Origin: Benincasa hispida
Taxonomy: Eukaryota; Streptophyta; Magnoliopsida; Cucurbitales; Cucurbitaceae
Length of the DNA: 64,000 nucleotides
Direction of reading: 5' to 3'
Assembly (NCBI RefSeq): GCF_009727055.1
Contig: NW_024063779.1
Location: 378,536-442,535 of the forward strand
The notes under the pieces: generated by a model
Told to the model about the DNA's origin: nothing
Databases searched by the model: none
What the model saw: the letters and a program-made list of their open reading frames with translations, nothing else
Part shown: positions 12,000 through 21,885 of the stretch, one piece after another
Numbering within the stretch: position 1 is the first letter of the stretch
Layout: each line of letters starts with the position of its first letter
Program-made: the position numbers and the translations under genes

Positions 12000-13650
12000 C
12001 TCTTGATATTATATCTGAAAACGAGGATTTTGAACCAAAATCTGTTTGACATAGAAAAAATTGGCTTCAGTGGAAAGAAGCAATCGAGGTAGGATTAAAC
12101 TCACTTTCAAAATGTCATTTTTTTTTACCAATAGTTCGAACACTAGAAGATGTCAAACCTATGGGATACAAATGGATATTTGTGAGAAAAACAAATGAAA
12201 ATAATGTGGTCACAAGATATAAAACAAGAATAGTTGCACAAGGTTTTTCACAAAGACCTAGTATTGATTATGAGGAGATGTATTCTTTAGTGGTGGATGC
12301 AATTACATTAAGATATTTAATTGGCCCGACTGTGTATCAAAGTTTGGATATATGTCTTATGGATGTAGTTACAACATATTTATATGGATCTCTTGATAAT
12401 GATATTTATATGAGATTCCCAGAAGAATTTAAGGTATTTGAAACGTATAAATCAATTTCTCAGGAATTATATTCAATAAAGTTACAGAGATTGCTATATG
12501 GATTGAATCAATCTGGACGAATGTGGTATAATCGCTTGAGTGAATATTTGTTGAAAAAAGGATATCAAAACAATCCAATATGTCTTTGTGTCTTTATAAA
12601 AAAATCACAGTAAGGATTTACTATTATAATTGTATATGTTGACGATTTAAATATAATTGGAACTTCTGAAGAGTTTTTAAAGGCAACAAAATATCTTAAG
12701 AAAGAATTTGAGATAAAAGATCTCAGAAAAACAAAATTTTACCTTGGCTTGCAAATTAAGCATTTAGTAGAAAGGATATTTGTTCATCAGTCAACTTATA
12801 CAGAAAAAGTTTTGAAAAGATTTTATATGGACAAAGCACATCCATTGAACATTCCAATAGAGGTTCATTTATTAGATGTGGGGAAAAATATATTTTGATC
12901 TTAACATGATAGTGAAGAACTTCTTGGTCCTGAAGTACCATATCATAGTGCAATTAGTGCACTTATATATCTTGCTAATAATACAAGACTAGATATTTCA
13001 TTTTCAATACATTTATTAGCAAGATATAGATTTTTTCCAACTAAAAAACATTGGAACAAAATTAAGCACATACTTTGTACCTCCGAGGAACGATTAATAT
13101 GAGTTTGTTTTATTCAAATAAATTAAATTTTTGATCTGGTGGGTTATGCAGATTCTGAATATTTATCTAATCCATACAAAGCTAGATCTCAAATAGGTTA
13201 TCTATTCACATGTGGAGGAACTGCTATATCATGGCGATCGGTGAAAACAGACCATAACCATCACTTCCTCAAATCATGCTGAAATTCTTGTAATTCATAC
13301 AGCTAGTCGAGAATGTGTATGACTAAAATCAATGACTGAGCATATTTGCGGAACATGTGGTTTGTCTTCTAGTAAAAATTTTCAACAATATTATATGAAG
13401 ACAACACAACATGCATATCCCAAATCAAAGGAGGATATATTAAAGAAGATAGAACAAAGCACATTGCACCAAAGCTTTTCTACACTCATGATTTTGAAGA
13501 AAATGGTGACATCACTATACAATAAATTCTTTCAAAGGATAATTTAGCGGACTTATTTACAAAAGTCATTACCTACAACAACCTTTGAAAAATTGGTGCA
13601 CAACATTGGAATGTGGTGACTCGAAGATCTCAAGTGATGTTTCAATGAGG
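12000..13650 (+). pseudogene. Copia B reverse transcriptase and RNase H relic
   Basis: The longest intact part, 12161-12613, reads MGYKWIFVRKTNENNVVTRY, then VAQGFSQRPSIDYEE, then MDVVTTYLYGSLDNDIYMR and LYGLNQSGRMWYNRLSEYL. After a stop, the catalytic YVDD lies at 12635-12646 followed by LNIIGT. RNase H can be followed with frameshifts: YADSEYLSNPYKARSQIGY at about 13145-13200, and THDFEENGDITIQ then ILSKDNLADLFTK near 13488-13565. In life this domain copies element RNA into DNA in the cytoplasmic particle. Stops and frameshifts inactivate it. Orthologous segments of the minus-strand copy are at 20440-21880. Confidence 0.9.
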
Positions 13651-13800
13651 GGAAGTAAATATATTGTATTCTTTTTAAGAGTATTAGATTATATGAAATA
13701 TGTATTCTTTTTTTTTCACTAGGATTTTCTTCCTATGGGTTTTTTTTCTAGTAAGACTTAACGAGACATATTTCATATAAATATATATATATAATGGGTA

Positions 13801-13812
13801 TCTAAGGGGGAG
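13801..13812 (+). promoter_or_regulatory. Polypurine tract of copia B
   Basis: TCTAAGGGGGAG lies immediately before the 3' LTR. This is the purine run that primes plus-strand DNA synthesis in LTR retrotransposons. Confidence 0.8.
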
Positions 13813-14162
13813 TATTATTAATATTATAGAAAATAGATGCCCGTTAGATGCTCATGCTTAGTGTTCATTGACCATGTGTCATGTCCCCATTTTTCCAAAG
13901 TATTATCCATGTGTCTTGTAAATATTCATTATTAGTGTCCATGTAATCCACCTTCTACTTGCCAAATTGTCTATAAATAGTGACATTTGGTAGATTTTGA
14001 AAGACATACATTGGGCAAATTCTAAAAAGTTTGGAGAAAGTAAAGAAATTCATAATTTGTTATTTTATTTATTTATTTTATATATTTATATATATTATGT
14101 TTAATTTATTTTAATATTATATTTTATTGGCATATGCCATTGTACTCCTCAAGTTCACAACA
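13813..14162 (+). repeat. 3' LTR of copia B
   Basis: Begins TATTATTAAT after the PPT and ends ...GTTCACAACA. A TATA box (TATAAATAG) is at 13972-13980, retained here but lost in the 5' LTR. The right-hand end is fixed by comparison with the 5' LTR terminus at 9035. Confidence 0.85.
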
Positions 14163-15286
14163 TTCTTTTAATTTGGTTTGTTAGGGCACACAACAGTTTC
14201 TTTCTTCCTCTTTTTTCCCCTTTTCTTCAATTGCTTCAGTCTTTGTTGTTTTTTTTCTTTATCTCATAATTTAACTGAAACAAATTAGTACGAGGGATTA
14301 ATTTGAACCTACTTTTGAAAGTCTGTCCTTAATATTATTTTTAAAAAATCGAAATGAAATTTATGGAAAACGCCTAAACAACAACAACGACCAAAAAAAA
14401 AAAAAAAATACAAATGATGGTAAATTTCACGTGTAACAAATAAACTATTACAGTTTGTTTGATGTTATGTTGTCTGTCCTATGATTTTCATTCTTCTTAA
14501 ATCAAATACTTCAATTTTTAATTAAATTTCAAAAACAACAACAAATTTTAAAAATTACTTTTTTTAGTTACAAAACTAAACTTGTTGTTTTATGACTCTT
14601 AAAATAAAATAAGTAGATAACAAAATAAAGAAATCAGTAACTAGAAGGTGTATTTATCAACACAATTTAAAAAAAAAATGTCAAGAAATAGGTGATTTTA
14701 AAGAAAAATGTCAAGAATTGATTTTAAAAAGTGAGGGTTCAGTTTTTTTTTTTTTTTTTGGAAAATACGATTTGATTTTTACCCAAAATTTGGCAGACAT
14801 TTAATTCATTTAATTTGAATTGCTTTAAAATAAATGTTAACATTTTACCTTCTAATTCACCCACTTATTTGGCAAAAGAGATGATGGGAAAAATTCCAAT
14901 TCACTAATGAAATGGCAATAAAGTTGCAAAGTTCATGCACTAGTTAAGATATATAACGTTCCATCAAGACATCCGCAGATTTCGTTAATTAAAAAAAAGT
15001 GACAATCAAGTTTTGTACATAAATTTTTTTTAGACTAATGCACAAAGTCAATTCAATAGTTGTTTTTATTTGAGAATACTCTTTTTATTTTACAACCATT
15101 CTAACAAAAACTTTACTACTAAGATAAAATTACAACACATTTTAAAGTTTAAAGCGAATTTGATGAAATTAAATGTTTAAGTAAAAATTGATCTTTTTCC
15201 ACTACAAAATTATATGCAATCATTTAATCTTTTTAACTTATAAGACAAATCATTGATGTTTTAATATTTAATTGGTTGATTGGTTT
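14163..15286. other. AT-rich spacer, no gene seen
   Basis: Homopolymer-rich sequence between the copia B element and a SINE-like remnant. No ORF, RNA or repeat boundary can be supported. Confidence 0.55.
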
Positions 15287-15405
15287 TTCAGTTGGTCATA
15301 AAATTGCACCTTCATGAACATAATTTAATTGTTAAGATATTGAGGTTAGAGATTTCAAATCCCAACTTTACCTTTGTTAAAAAAAATAAAAAAAATAAAA
15401 GTTTG
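15287..15405 (+). repeat. tRNA-derived SINE-like remnant with A-rich tail
   Basis: A degenerate box A (ATAATTTAATTGTTAAG), then a box B-like GGTTAGAGATTTCAAATCCC, then a tail of A runs (TTAAAAAAAATAAAAAAAA). This order is that of a plant tRNA-derived SINE. Box A is weak, so the call is tentative. Confidence 0.45.
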
Positions 15406-15857
15406 GCCACATAAAATTTTGGCTTCACTTCATCTAATAACTGAATACATATGCACAAGTCAAAGAATAATAATAAATGCTTCACAATAATAACGACACC
15501 CTATTAAATCAGCCATTGGTTTGGGTTTGGCAATTAACTTTAATCGCCTGTTTTTGCTTAAGCTACTTAGAACAATAAATTTACTTTTATTACATTATGG
15601 ATAAGTAGGGTTAGGCTTTATTGTCAAGTTTGAGATTTTGACCTTCAAATAAATAAATAATTTTCCAATACTCTTAAGGGGGGGAAAATAATGTAATTTA
15701 AATTACTAAAGAGATACGAGCATGGTCTCCCTATCAAATTTAAAATAATAAATTAAAAATTCCATTACTTTTGTATTTGTATCCAATAAATGTCTAATTT
15801 CCTACTTGTGAATCATTTGAATCCATGTTTTTAGTTCTAAAAAATTAAGCCTATCTT

Positions 15858-15888
<31 letters not shown>

Positions 15889-15972
15889 AATTTTTATAAT
15901 GGTTCTCATCTTCCTTTTTCAATTTCTTACCAGGGTATATGAATCTTTCCTTAGTGAAATGAAAAAAAGCCG

Positions 15973-16535
15973 TGTGCAGACGGTTTTTTACAAACGGAGC
16001 TCGTTTTTGGTGCCCGGAAGAGCCCGGGCCTGGGGCAAACTTTTTGCTTCCCGAACCTTCCGGCACGAGAAATTGCGCAAAACGACCCAGAGGGTTTAAG
16101 AACGATGAAAAAGGAGTTGTTGCCAGGACGGTTTTGCAAACGAAGCTCGTGGGTGCCCAAACGGGGGCCCCGGACCCCCGGGCTAGATGTTCGGTGTCCG
16201 TTGTCGTGCCTGCGGAACATTTCGTCACGAAAAAGTGCGAAAACGACCCAAGAGTTAATTAATGAATGATTAAAAATTTGGTGCCAGACGTTTTGCGAAT
16301 GGAGCTCGTTTGGTACCCGAAACGGCCCCCGGGGGCCTGGGGCCACTTTTCACTCCCGAACCTTCCGCACGGAAAATCGCGGGGGAAATACAGACACAGG
16401 CTTAAAAAACGATTGAAAAAAAAGGCCGGTGTGCCAGACGGTCCGAACGGAGGCTCGTTTTGGTGCCCCAACGAGCCCCGGTGTGTCAGCGTGGCTTGCT
16501 GGGTGTCGGATGCATGGCGGGGGTTGCGCATGGCT
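15973..16535 (+). repeat. GC-rich tandem array, about 150-bp unit, 3.7 copies
   Basis: Four diverged units are anchored on GGAGCTCGTTTTGGTGCCC-like words starting at about 15996, 16142, 16301 and 16449, spacings of 146, 159 and 148 bp. Each unit also has a CCAGACGGTTTTGCG-like lead-in, a GGCCCCGGG-rich block, a CCCGAACCTTCC or related block and an ACGAAA/GCGAAAACGACCC block. It is strikingly GC-rich in an AT-rich setting. Overlapping ORFs on both strands here follow from the low stop density of GC-rich DNA and are not treated as genes. I do not recognise the satellite family. Confidence 0.75.
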
Positions 16536-17842
16536 ATGCTGGGATTGAATTTTCAGCCACCAAAACTAAATTTTAAACAATTTATTTTTTTGTAGTTTTC
16601 AAAAATTTTGATTTTTAAAACACTTGTAAAAATAGTTAACAACGCAAGTAATTTAGAGGTACAAAGGTAGTTGATAAGATTTTAATTTTAAAAAACTTAA
16701 AACTCATTTGGTATAATTTCTTTTTTCTTTTTTTTTTTTTTTTTGAAAATTAAGTCTACTCCATCTCCATTTATTACAATAATTTGCATCTTTCTTAAGT
16801 ACAATGGTTGAACTCTTAGCCAAATTTCAAATTCCAAATTCCAAAAACAAAATGTTAAAAGCTACTTATTTTTAGTTTTCAAAATTTGACTTGATTTTTT
16901 AATCATTGGAGGTAGAACTCTTAGAAAGAAATTTAAAGATAGAAGTAATATCTATAGGTTTGATTTTTTTTTTAAAAAAAAGAATAAAATACCAAATTGT
17001 TACCAAACGAGGCCTAAAAAGTAAGACCCATTTGATAATCATTTGGTTTTTGGTTTTTTGTTTTTGAAAATCTGTTTTTGTTTTTTAGTTTTTAGAAAAA
17101 AAAATCATACATGTTTTGTTCTTTTTTTTGGTTTTCTATTTTATAAAAACAAAGAACAAAAGTTGTTTTCTTTTTTTTTTTTTAATTGAAACAAAAAAAA
17201 TTATGTTTGCTCATGTGTTTTTGTTTTATATTTTTCTAAAAAAAATAATAAAACTTTTTGATTACTTTTATAGTTTTATTTTCTTAGAGGAAAAAAAAAT
17301 CAAACTATATTTACAATTATTTTTCATCTAATATATATAATTATAAAACAATACTCCTAAATTACTGGTTTTCTTTAAAATCCATATTGATAAAATAATA
17401 TCAATATTTTAAATACATTGATTAATCACAAATAAAATGAAAAATAACAAAATAAGAATTGAGAATAATCTATTTTTGTGAGAGCGGATCATAAGAGAAT
17501 AAGAAAACGATAAAAATAATTAATTTGAACCCAAAAAATTCAAGTTGTTTTCTTTACAATTTTATTTCCTCTATGGTGTCCAAGGTGTCATGAATAAATG
17601 TATATTAAAATAAGACAGATTACTACCCGTGAATGTAGCAGTTCAACCACAAGACTCAATAGACTATACAGTGTGTGACTAATTTTATATAAAAGAGAAA
17701 AATTTTGAGGAGATGAGAATGAGGAGAAAAGTGCTTTATGCTATTGTCATGAGAAATTCTTAATTTTTTTTATCTAATAGTTTTCTTCATATTAACCAAC
17801 TATTTTAACTTTTAATTTTTAAATGGTTATAAAAAATATTGA
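16536..17842. other. AT-rich spacer, no gene seen
   Basis: Long A and T runs; the open stretch around 17116-17331 is Lys/Phe-rich low-complexity translation and not a credible protein. No feature is supportable. Confidence 0.55.
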
Positions 17843-18122
17843 TGTTGTGAAATTGAGGAGCACGATAGGAACACGGATATGGAAAAAATATAATATAATA
17901 ATATATTTATATAATAATAAATAAATAAAATAAAATATAAAATAAAATAAAATAAATAAAATCATAAAATTGGATAAAATGAAAATTAATGGAATTTTGA
18001 AATGGATTTCTCACCAATGTGCATTCTTTTGAGATCCACCAAATGCCGCTATTTATAGACAAAGTGTCAAGTAGGATGTAGATTTACATGGACACCAAGC
18101 ATGAATTATTACAAGGCACGTG
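17843..18122 (-). repeat. 3' LTR of minus-strand copia B, outer part
   Basis: Begins TGTTGTGAAATTGAGGAGCACG, the reverse complement of the copia B LTR terminus, and matches the family LTR through the 'ccaaatg..ctatttatag' (reversed TATA box) block. It is cut at ACGTG (18118-18122), the target duplication of the solo LTR that follows, and resumes at 20172. Confidence 0.8.
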
Positions 18123-20171
18123 TGAAGAAAATTGGACATGAGGATTTCCATGACCAGCGGAAGGATCTTTCCAAATTTCAATCGTATATGAACATCACAA
18201 TTACAATCACAAACGGAAACAAACGGCTATGTGCAAAGAGAAATTACAACATGCTTTACTACACGATCAAGGGAAGAATTAACAAACCTTTGAAAACTCA
18301 TCTTCAAAATCTCTTAATCACGAACCCTCGATCACAGCAACACAGCAACACTCGAACGCTCGTACAACACGATCAAAGCAAACTCGAACACCCAAACACC
18401 ACGAACGACCTCCACAAAACCTCGACTGTGTTGAGTTAAGTATGACACCACCAACAAGGTTACCTCGGCATTCTCGGTGTGAGAATTCAGAGTGTGAGCT
18501 CTGTGTGGACTTGGTTAGAGGTAGAAATCGGAGGAAGAACAATCGTGTAAACGATTGAGCAAGTGGGAGAAGATAAAGCCTATCATATAGGTCGATACCC
18601 AATCGTTTAACAATAGCTATGCAATCGTCTAGCAAAAGCTATGCGATCGTTAGCTCATCGTCTAGCTGAATGTTTATCGTGTAAGAACACTCCATGATCG
18701 TCTAGTCTCTCCAAGCTGTTGTTTAGTAAATCTGATTTACTTGACAACTATTCCTTGAGTTCTTTCCAAGATAGGAAATCTAAAAAAAACATTAACTAAA
18801 TTGAGGAAAACATTTTTCTTTTTATCTCACAGTTATAATGAAACCACCAATAACCTCCCACTCAATTGGTTATTAGAGAAAAAGAGATAATTATCCAATA
18901 ATTAATATTATTATAAATATAAATGATAACTAACTTACCATAATATATTTATAACCTATAGTTTTAATATTTCATCTCATGAAACATACAAACCCAGCTC
19001 TTTTTCTATTCCAAATTTAAATCTCATTTACATTAAACCTCTACTAGATGTATCTCATACATCATACCGATCATATTATATATAATCAAATCACATTTTG
19101 TCAATTTGAACATTTCAAATCAACACCAAGAACTGATCCTCAACTTGAATCTATTGAGCTACCAAAGGGACCTTATGGATCTATAGCTCGAAGCTCTAAT
19201 GGTACGTGAATAACTGAATAAACTCTTTAGTCATGAGATCCACCATCAGTTAACTGCCAGACACTCCACTAAAGACTGATAGTTGAACTCTCCTTACTAC
19301 AGATATATTATGTGTCCATCTAAACCAATCAACAGTACGACAATCCTTCACAAATCGCTCGTAAGTATAGCTCGGCCAATAACCATTATGTTCTTGTAGT
19401 TATATCTAAATCCTTAAGTACCACTGATCTCTCTAATGAACATAAGTCATAGCCTACTATGATTGAGTCCTTTCTTCCAACGAGAAACTGTGGCCACTAT
19501 GTTCAAGCCCCAGAATCAGCCCTTAAGGGAGCAATCTATCTACTTACCCCTACTTCGGGGATGGAGTGAATTCCATATTGTGTAATTGAGTTCCTAACTC
19601 CCATATCAGACAAGTCCCCAAAAAGGTAAGCATGTTGAGTTGACAATCTGGCCACTCTCACCCATACTAATCAAAGGACCGTCCTCAAAGGTAGGAGTTT
19701 CCAAAACACTCAGGATTGAGGTCATGTCACCTATGGTTGTTTAAGTGAAATGTAAGTCTCTAGTATCAATGACGTTATATACAGAGACTAATCATCTCGT
19801 GGTCCAGTCTATACAAACTCTTTGTATAGGACACCCTCGCTCGCATGTCTCCATATGAACGGTCAGGATCTACCATCTGTAGTAGTTTACAACACTTGCA
19901 AACCCTTACAAAGTGGGCCGTATCCGTAGTGTTACTAGGATCAGGTATCCCACCTTAATCATTATACTACAAACCTATTTAGGTTATCACTTAAGACATG
20001 ATCCACTTGTATATCTCATATACATGCTTAAGTTTACATACCATAACCATGGAGCTTTGTTTATTGGATATGAGTAAATGCCAGAATGAAATAACACTTA
20101 TTTTATTAATAAACAATGTGTATAATTACAAACAACGAGACTCCGGGAGAATTAAGACACCAATCCCAACA
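18123..20171 (-). mobile_element. Copia A solo LTR inserted in the copia B LTR
   Basis: 2049 bp. The plus-strand ends are TGAAGAAAATTGG and ...CCAATCCCAACA, the reversed termini of the copia A LTR. It is flanked by ACGTG (18118-18122) and ACATG (20172-20176), a 5-bp target duplication with one transition. No PBS, PPT or coding sequence lies inside, so it is a solo LTR left by LTR-LTR recombination. It carries the CGATCG-type repeats at 18540-18720 and shares the 'ctcggtgtgagaattc' and 'atggagtgaattccat' blocks with the other copies. Confidence 0.9.
18540..18720 (+). repeat. Degenerate CGATCG-type repeat cluster in copia A LTR
   Basis: Repeated short words of the type CAATCGTNTAGCAA / GCGATCGTTAGC / CATCGTCTAG, spaced about 20-30 bp. 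It is a diverged version of the clearer 22-bp array at 43035-43225. Confidence 0.6.
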
Positions 20172-20249
20172 ACATGGACAATATAAAAAATGACACATGG
20201 CTTTTAGAACACTAAGCATTTGGCATCTATTTTTACGATATTTATAATA
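20172..20249 (-). repeat. 3' LTR of minus-strand copia B, inner part
   Basis: Continues the copia B LTR after the solo LTR, from ACATGGACAATA to TTTATAATA. Together with 17843-18122, and counting the target duplication once, the LTR length is about 353 bp, close to the 350 bp of the plus-strand 3' LTR. Confidence 0.75.
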
Positions 20250-20262
20250 CCCCTCCTAGATG
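20250..20262 (-). promoter_or_regulatory. Polypurine tract of minus-strand copia B
   Basis: Plus-strand CCCCTCCTAGATG is the complement of a purine run adjacent to the inner edge of the 3' LTR, at the same place as the PPT at 13801-13812 of the sister element. A (TA)n run follows at 20265-20300. Confidence 0.65.
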
Positions 20263-20267
20263 CCCAT

Positions 20268-20298
<31 letters not shown>

Positions 20299-20439
20299 CT
20301 CACCAAAACCTTACTAGGAAAAATTCAATGGGAAAAAACCCTAGTGAAGGAAAAAAAGTACATATTTCATATAATACATACTCCGAAAAAATACAATATA
20401 TTTACTCCCCCTCACGAAAACATCACTTAAGATCTCTAA

Positions 20440-21880
20440 GTCGCTACATTCCAATGTCGTGCACCAATTTTTCAAAATTTGCGGTTGGTAATGCCTTTGT
20501 AAATAAGTTTGTCAGGTTATCCTTCGAACAAATTTGTTGTATAGTGATGTCGCCATTTTATTTAAGATCATGAGTGTAGAAAAGCTTCGGTGAAATATGC
20601 TTTGTTCTATCTCCGTTAATATATCCTCCTTTAATTTGGGCTATATAAGCTGTGTTTTCTTCGTATAATATTGTTGGAAGATTTTTTATTAGAAGACAAT
20701 CCACACATTTCAAGAATGTGTTGAGTCATTGACCTTAGCCACACACATTCTCGACTAGCCTCATGAATTGCAAGAATTTCAGCATGATTTGAGGAAGTGG
20801 CTGGGATTGTTTCACCGATCGCCATGATATAATAATGTGAACAGATAACCTGTTTGAGATCTAACTTTATGTGGATTAGATAAATATTCAGAATTTGCAT
20901 AACCATCTAGATCAAATTCTGATTTATTTGATCGAGATAACGAAATATATGCTTCATTTCGTTCCAATGTCTTTTTGTAGGAGAAGAACTATATCTAGCT
21001 AATAAATTTACTGAAAATGCAATGTTTAGTCTTGTATTATTAGCAAGATATATAAGCGTACCAATTGCACTAAGATATGGTATTTCAGGACCAAAAAGTT
21101 CTCCATTATCTTCTCGAGTCCGAAATATATCTCTCTTTATATCCAATGAACAAACTTCCATTGGAATATTTAATAGATATGTTTTGTCCATATAAAATCT
21201 TTTAAAAAAATTTTCTATATAAGTTGACTGATGAATAAATATTTCATATGCTAAATGCTCCATTTGAAAACCAAGGTAAAAATTTTTTTTCCGAGATCTT
21301 TCATCTCAAATTCTTTCTTAAGATATTCTATTGCCTTTGAAAACTCTTCAGGAGTTCCAATTATATTCAAGTCATCAACATATATGGCTATAATAGGAAA
21401 TCCTGATTGTGATTTCTTTATAAAAATATATGAACTTATTAGATTATTTTGATATTCTTCTTTCAATAAATATCCACTCAAGTGATTGTACCACTTCCGT
21501 CTTGATTGTTTCAATCCATATAGTGACCTTTGTAACTTTATTGAATACCATTCCTAGGAATTTTGTGTATATGTTTGAGGTACCTTAAATCCTTCTGGAA
21601 TTCTCATATAAATATCATTATGAAGTGATCCATATAGATATGTTGTGACTACATCCATAAGATGCATATCCAGACTTTTATACATAGTCAAACCAATTAA
21701 ATATCTTAGTGTAATTACATCCACCACTGGGGAATATGTCTCCTCATAATAAATACAAGGTCTTTGTGAAAAACCTTGTGCAACTAGTCTTGCTTTGTAT
21801 CTTGTGACCTCATTATTTTCATTTCTTTTTCTCACAAATACCCATTTGTATCCCACAGGTTTGGCACCTTCTGGTGTTCA
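20440..21880 (-). pseudogene. Copia B reverse transcriptase and RNase H relic (minus)
   Basis: Segments in minus-strand order: 21856-21554 reads MGYKWVFVRKRNENNEVTRY, then KARLVAQGFSQRP and YLYGSLHNDIYMRIPEGF. Next, 21514-21251 reads WYNHLSGYLL, then IIAIYVDDLNIIGTPEEF with the YVDD catalytic motif. 21263-20907 reads HQSTYIENFFKRFYMDK and YLANNTRLNIAFSVNLLARY. 20906-20631 reads AEILAIHEASRECVWLRSM and MCGLSSNKK, the RNase H side. Several frameshifts are visible. The upstream part resumes at 24761 beyond the inserted LTR. Confidence 0.9.
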
Positions 21881-21885
21881 GACTA

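Larger units (their letters stand above)
8651..14162 (+). mobile_element. Copia family B element, full span, inactive
   Basis: A complete-length but decayed Ty1/copia element with order LTR, gag, protease, integrase, RT, RNase H, PPT, LTR. The two LTRs (8651-9035 and 13813-14162) are clearly related but differ by many substitutions and indels, so the insertion is old. No unambiguous 5-bp target duplication remains. A second copy of the same family lies on the minus strand from 17843 to 26374. Confidence 0.85.

Noticed and set aside
15887..16595. Several overlapping ORFs of 66-131 codons on both strands
   Set aside because: They lie in the GC-rich 150-bp tandem array, overlap each other on both strands and show no protein motif. 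Low stop density in GC-rich DNA explains them.
17116..17331. ORF of 71 codons rich in Phe, Lys and Leu
   Set aside because: Low-complexity A/T runs; no motif and no conserved neighbour.
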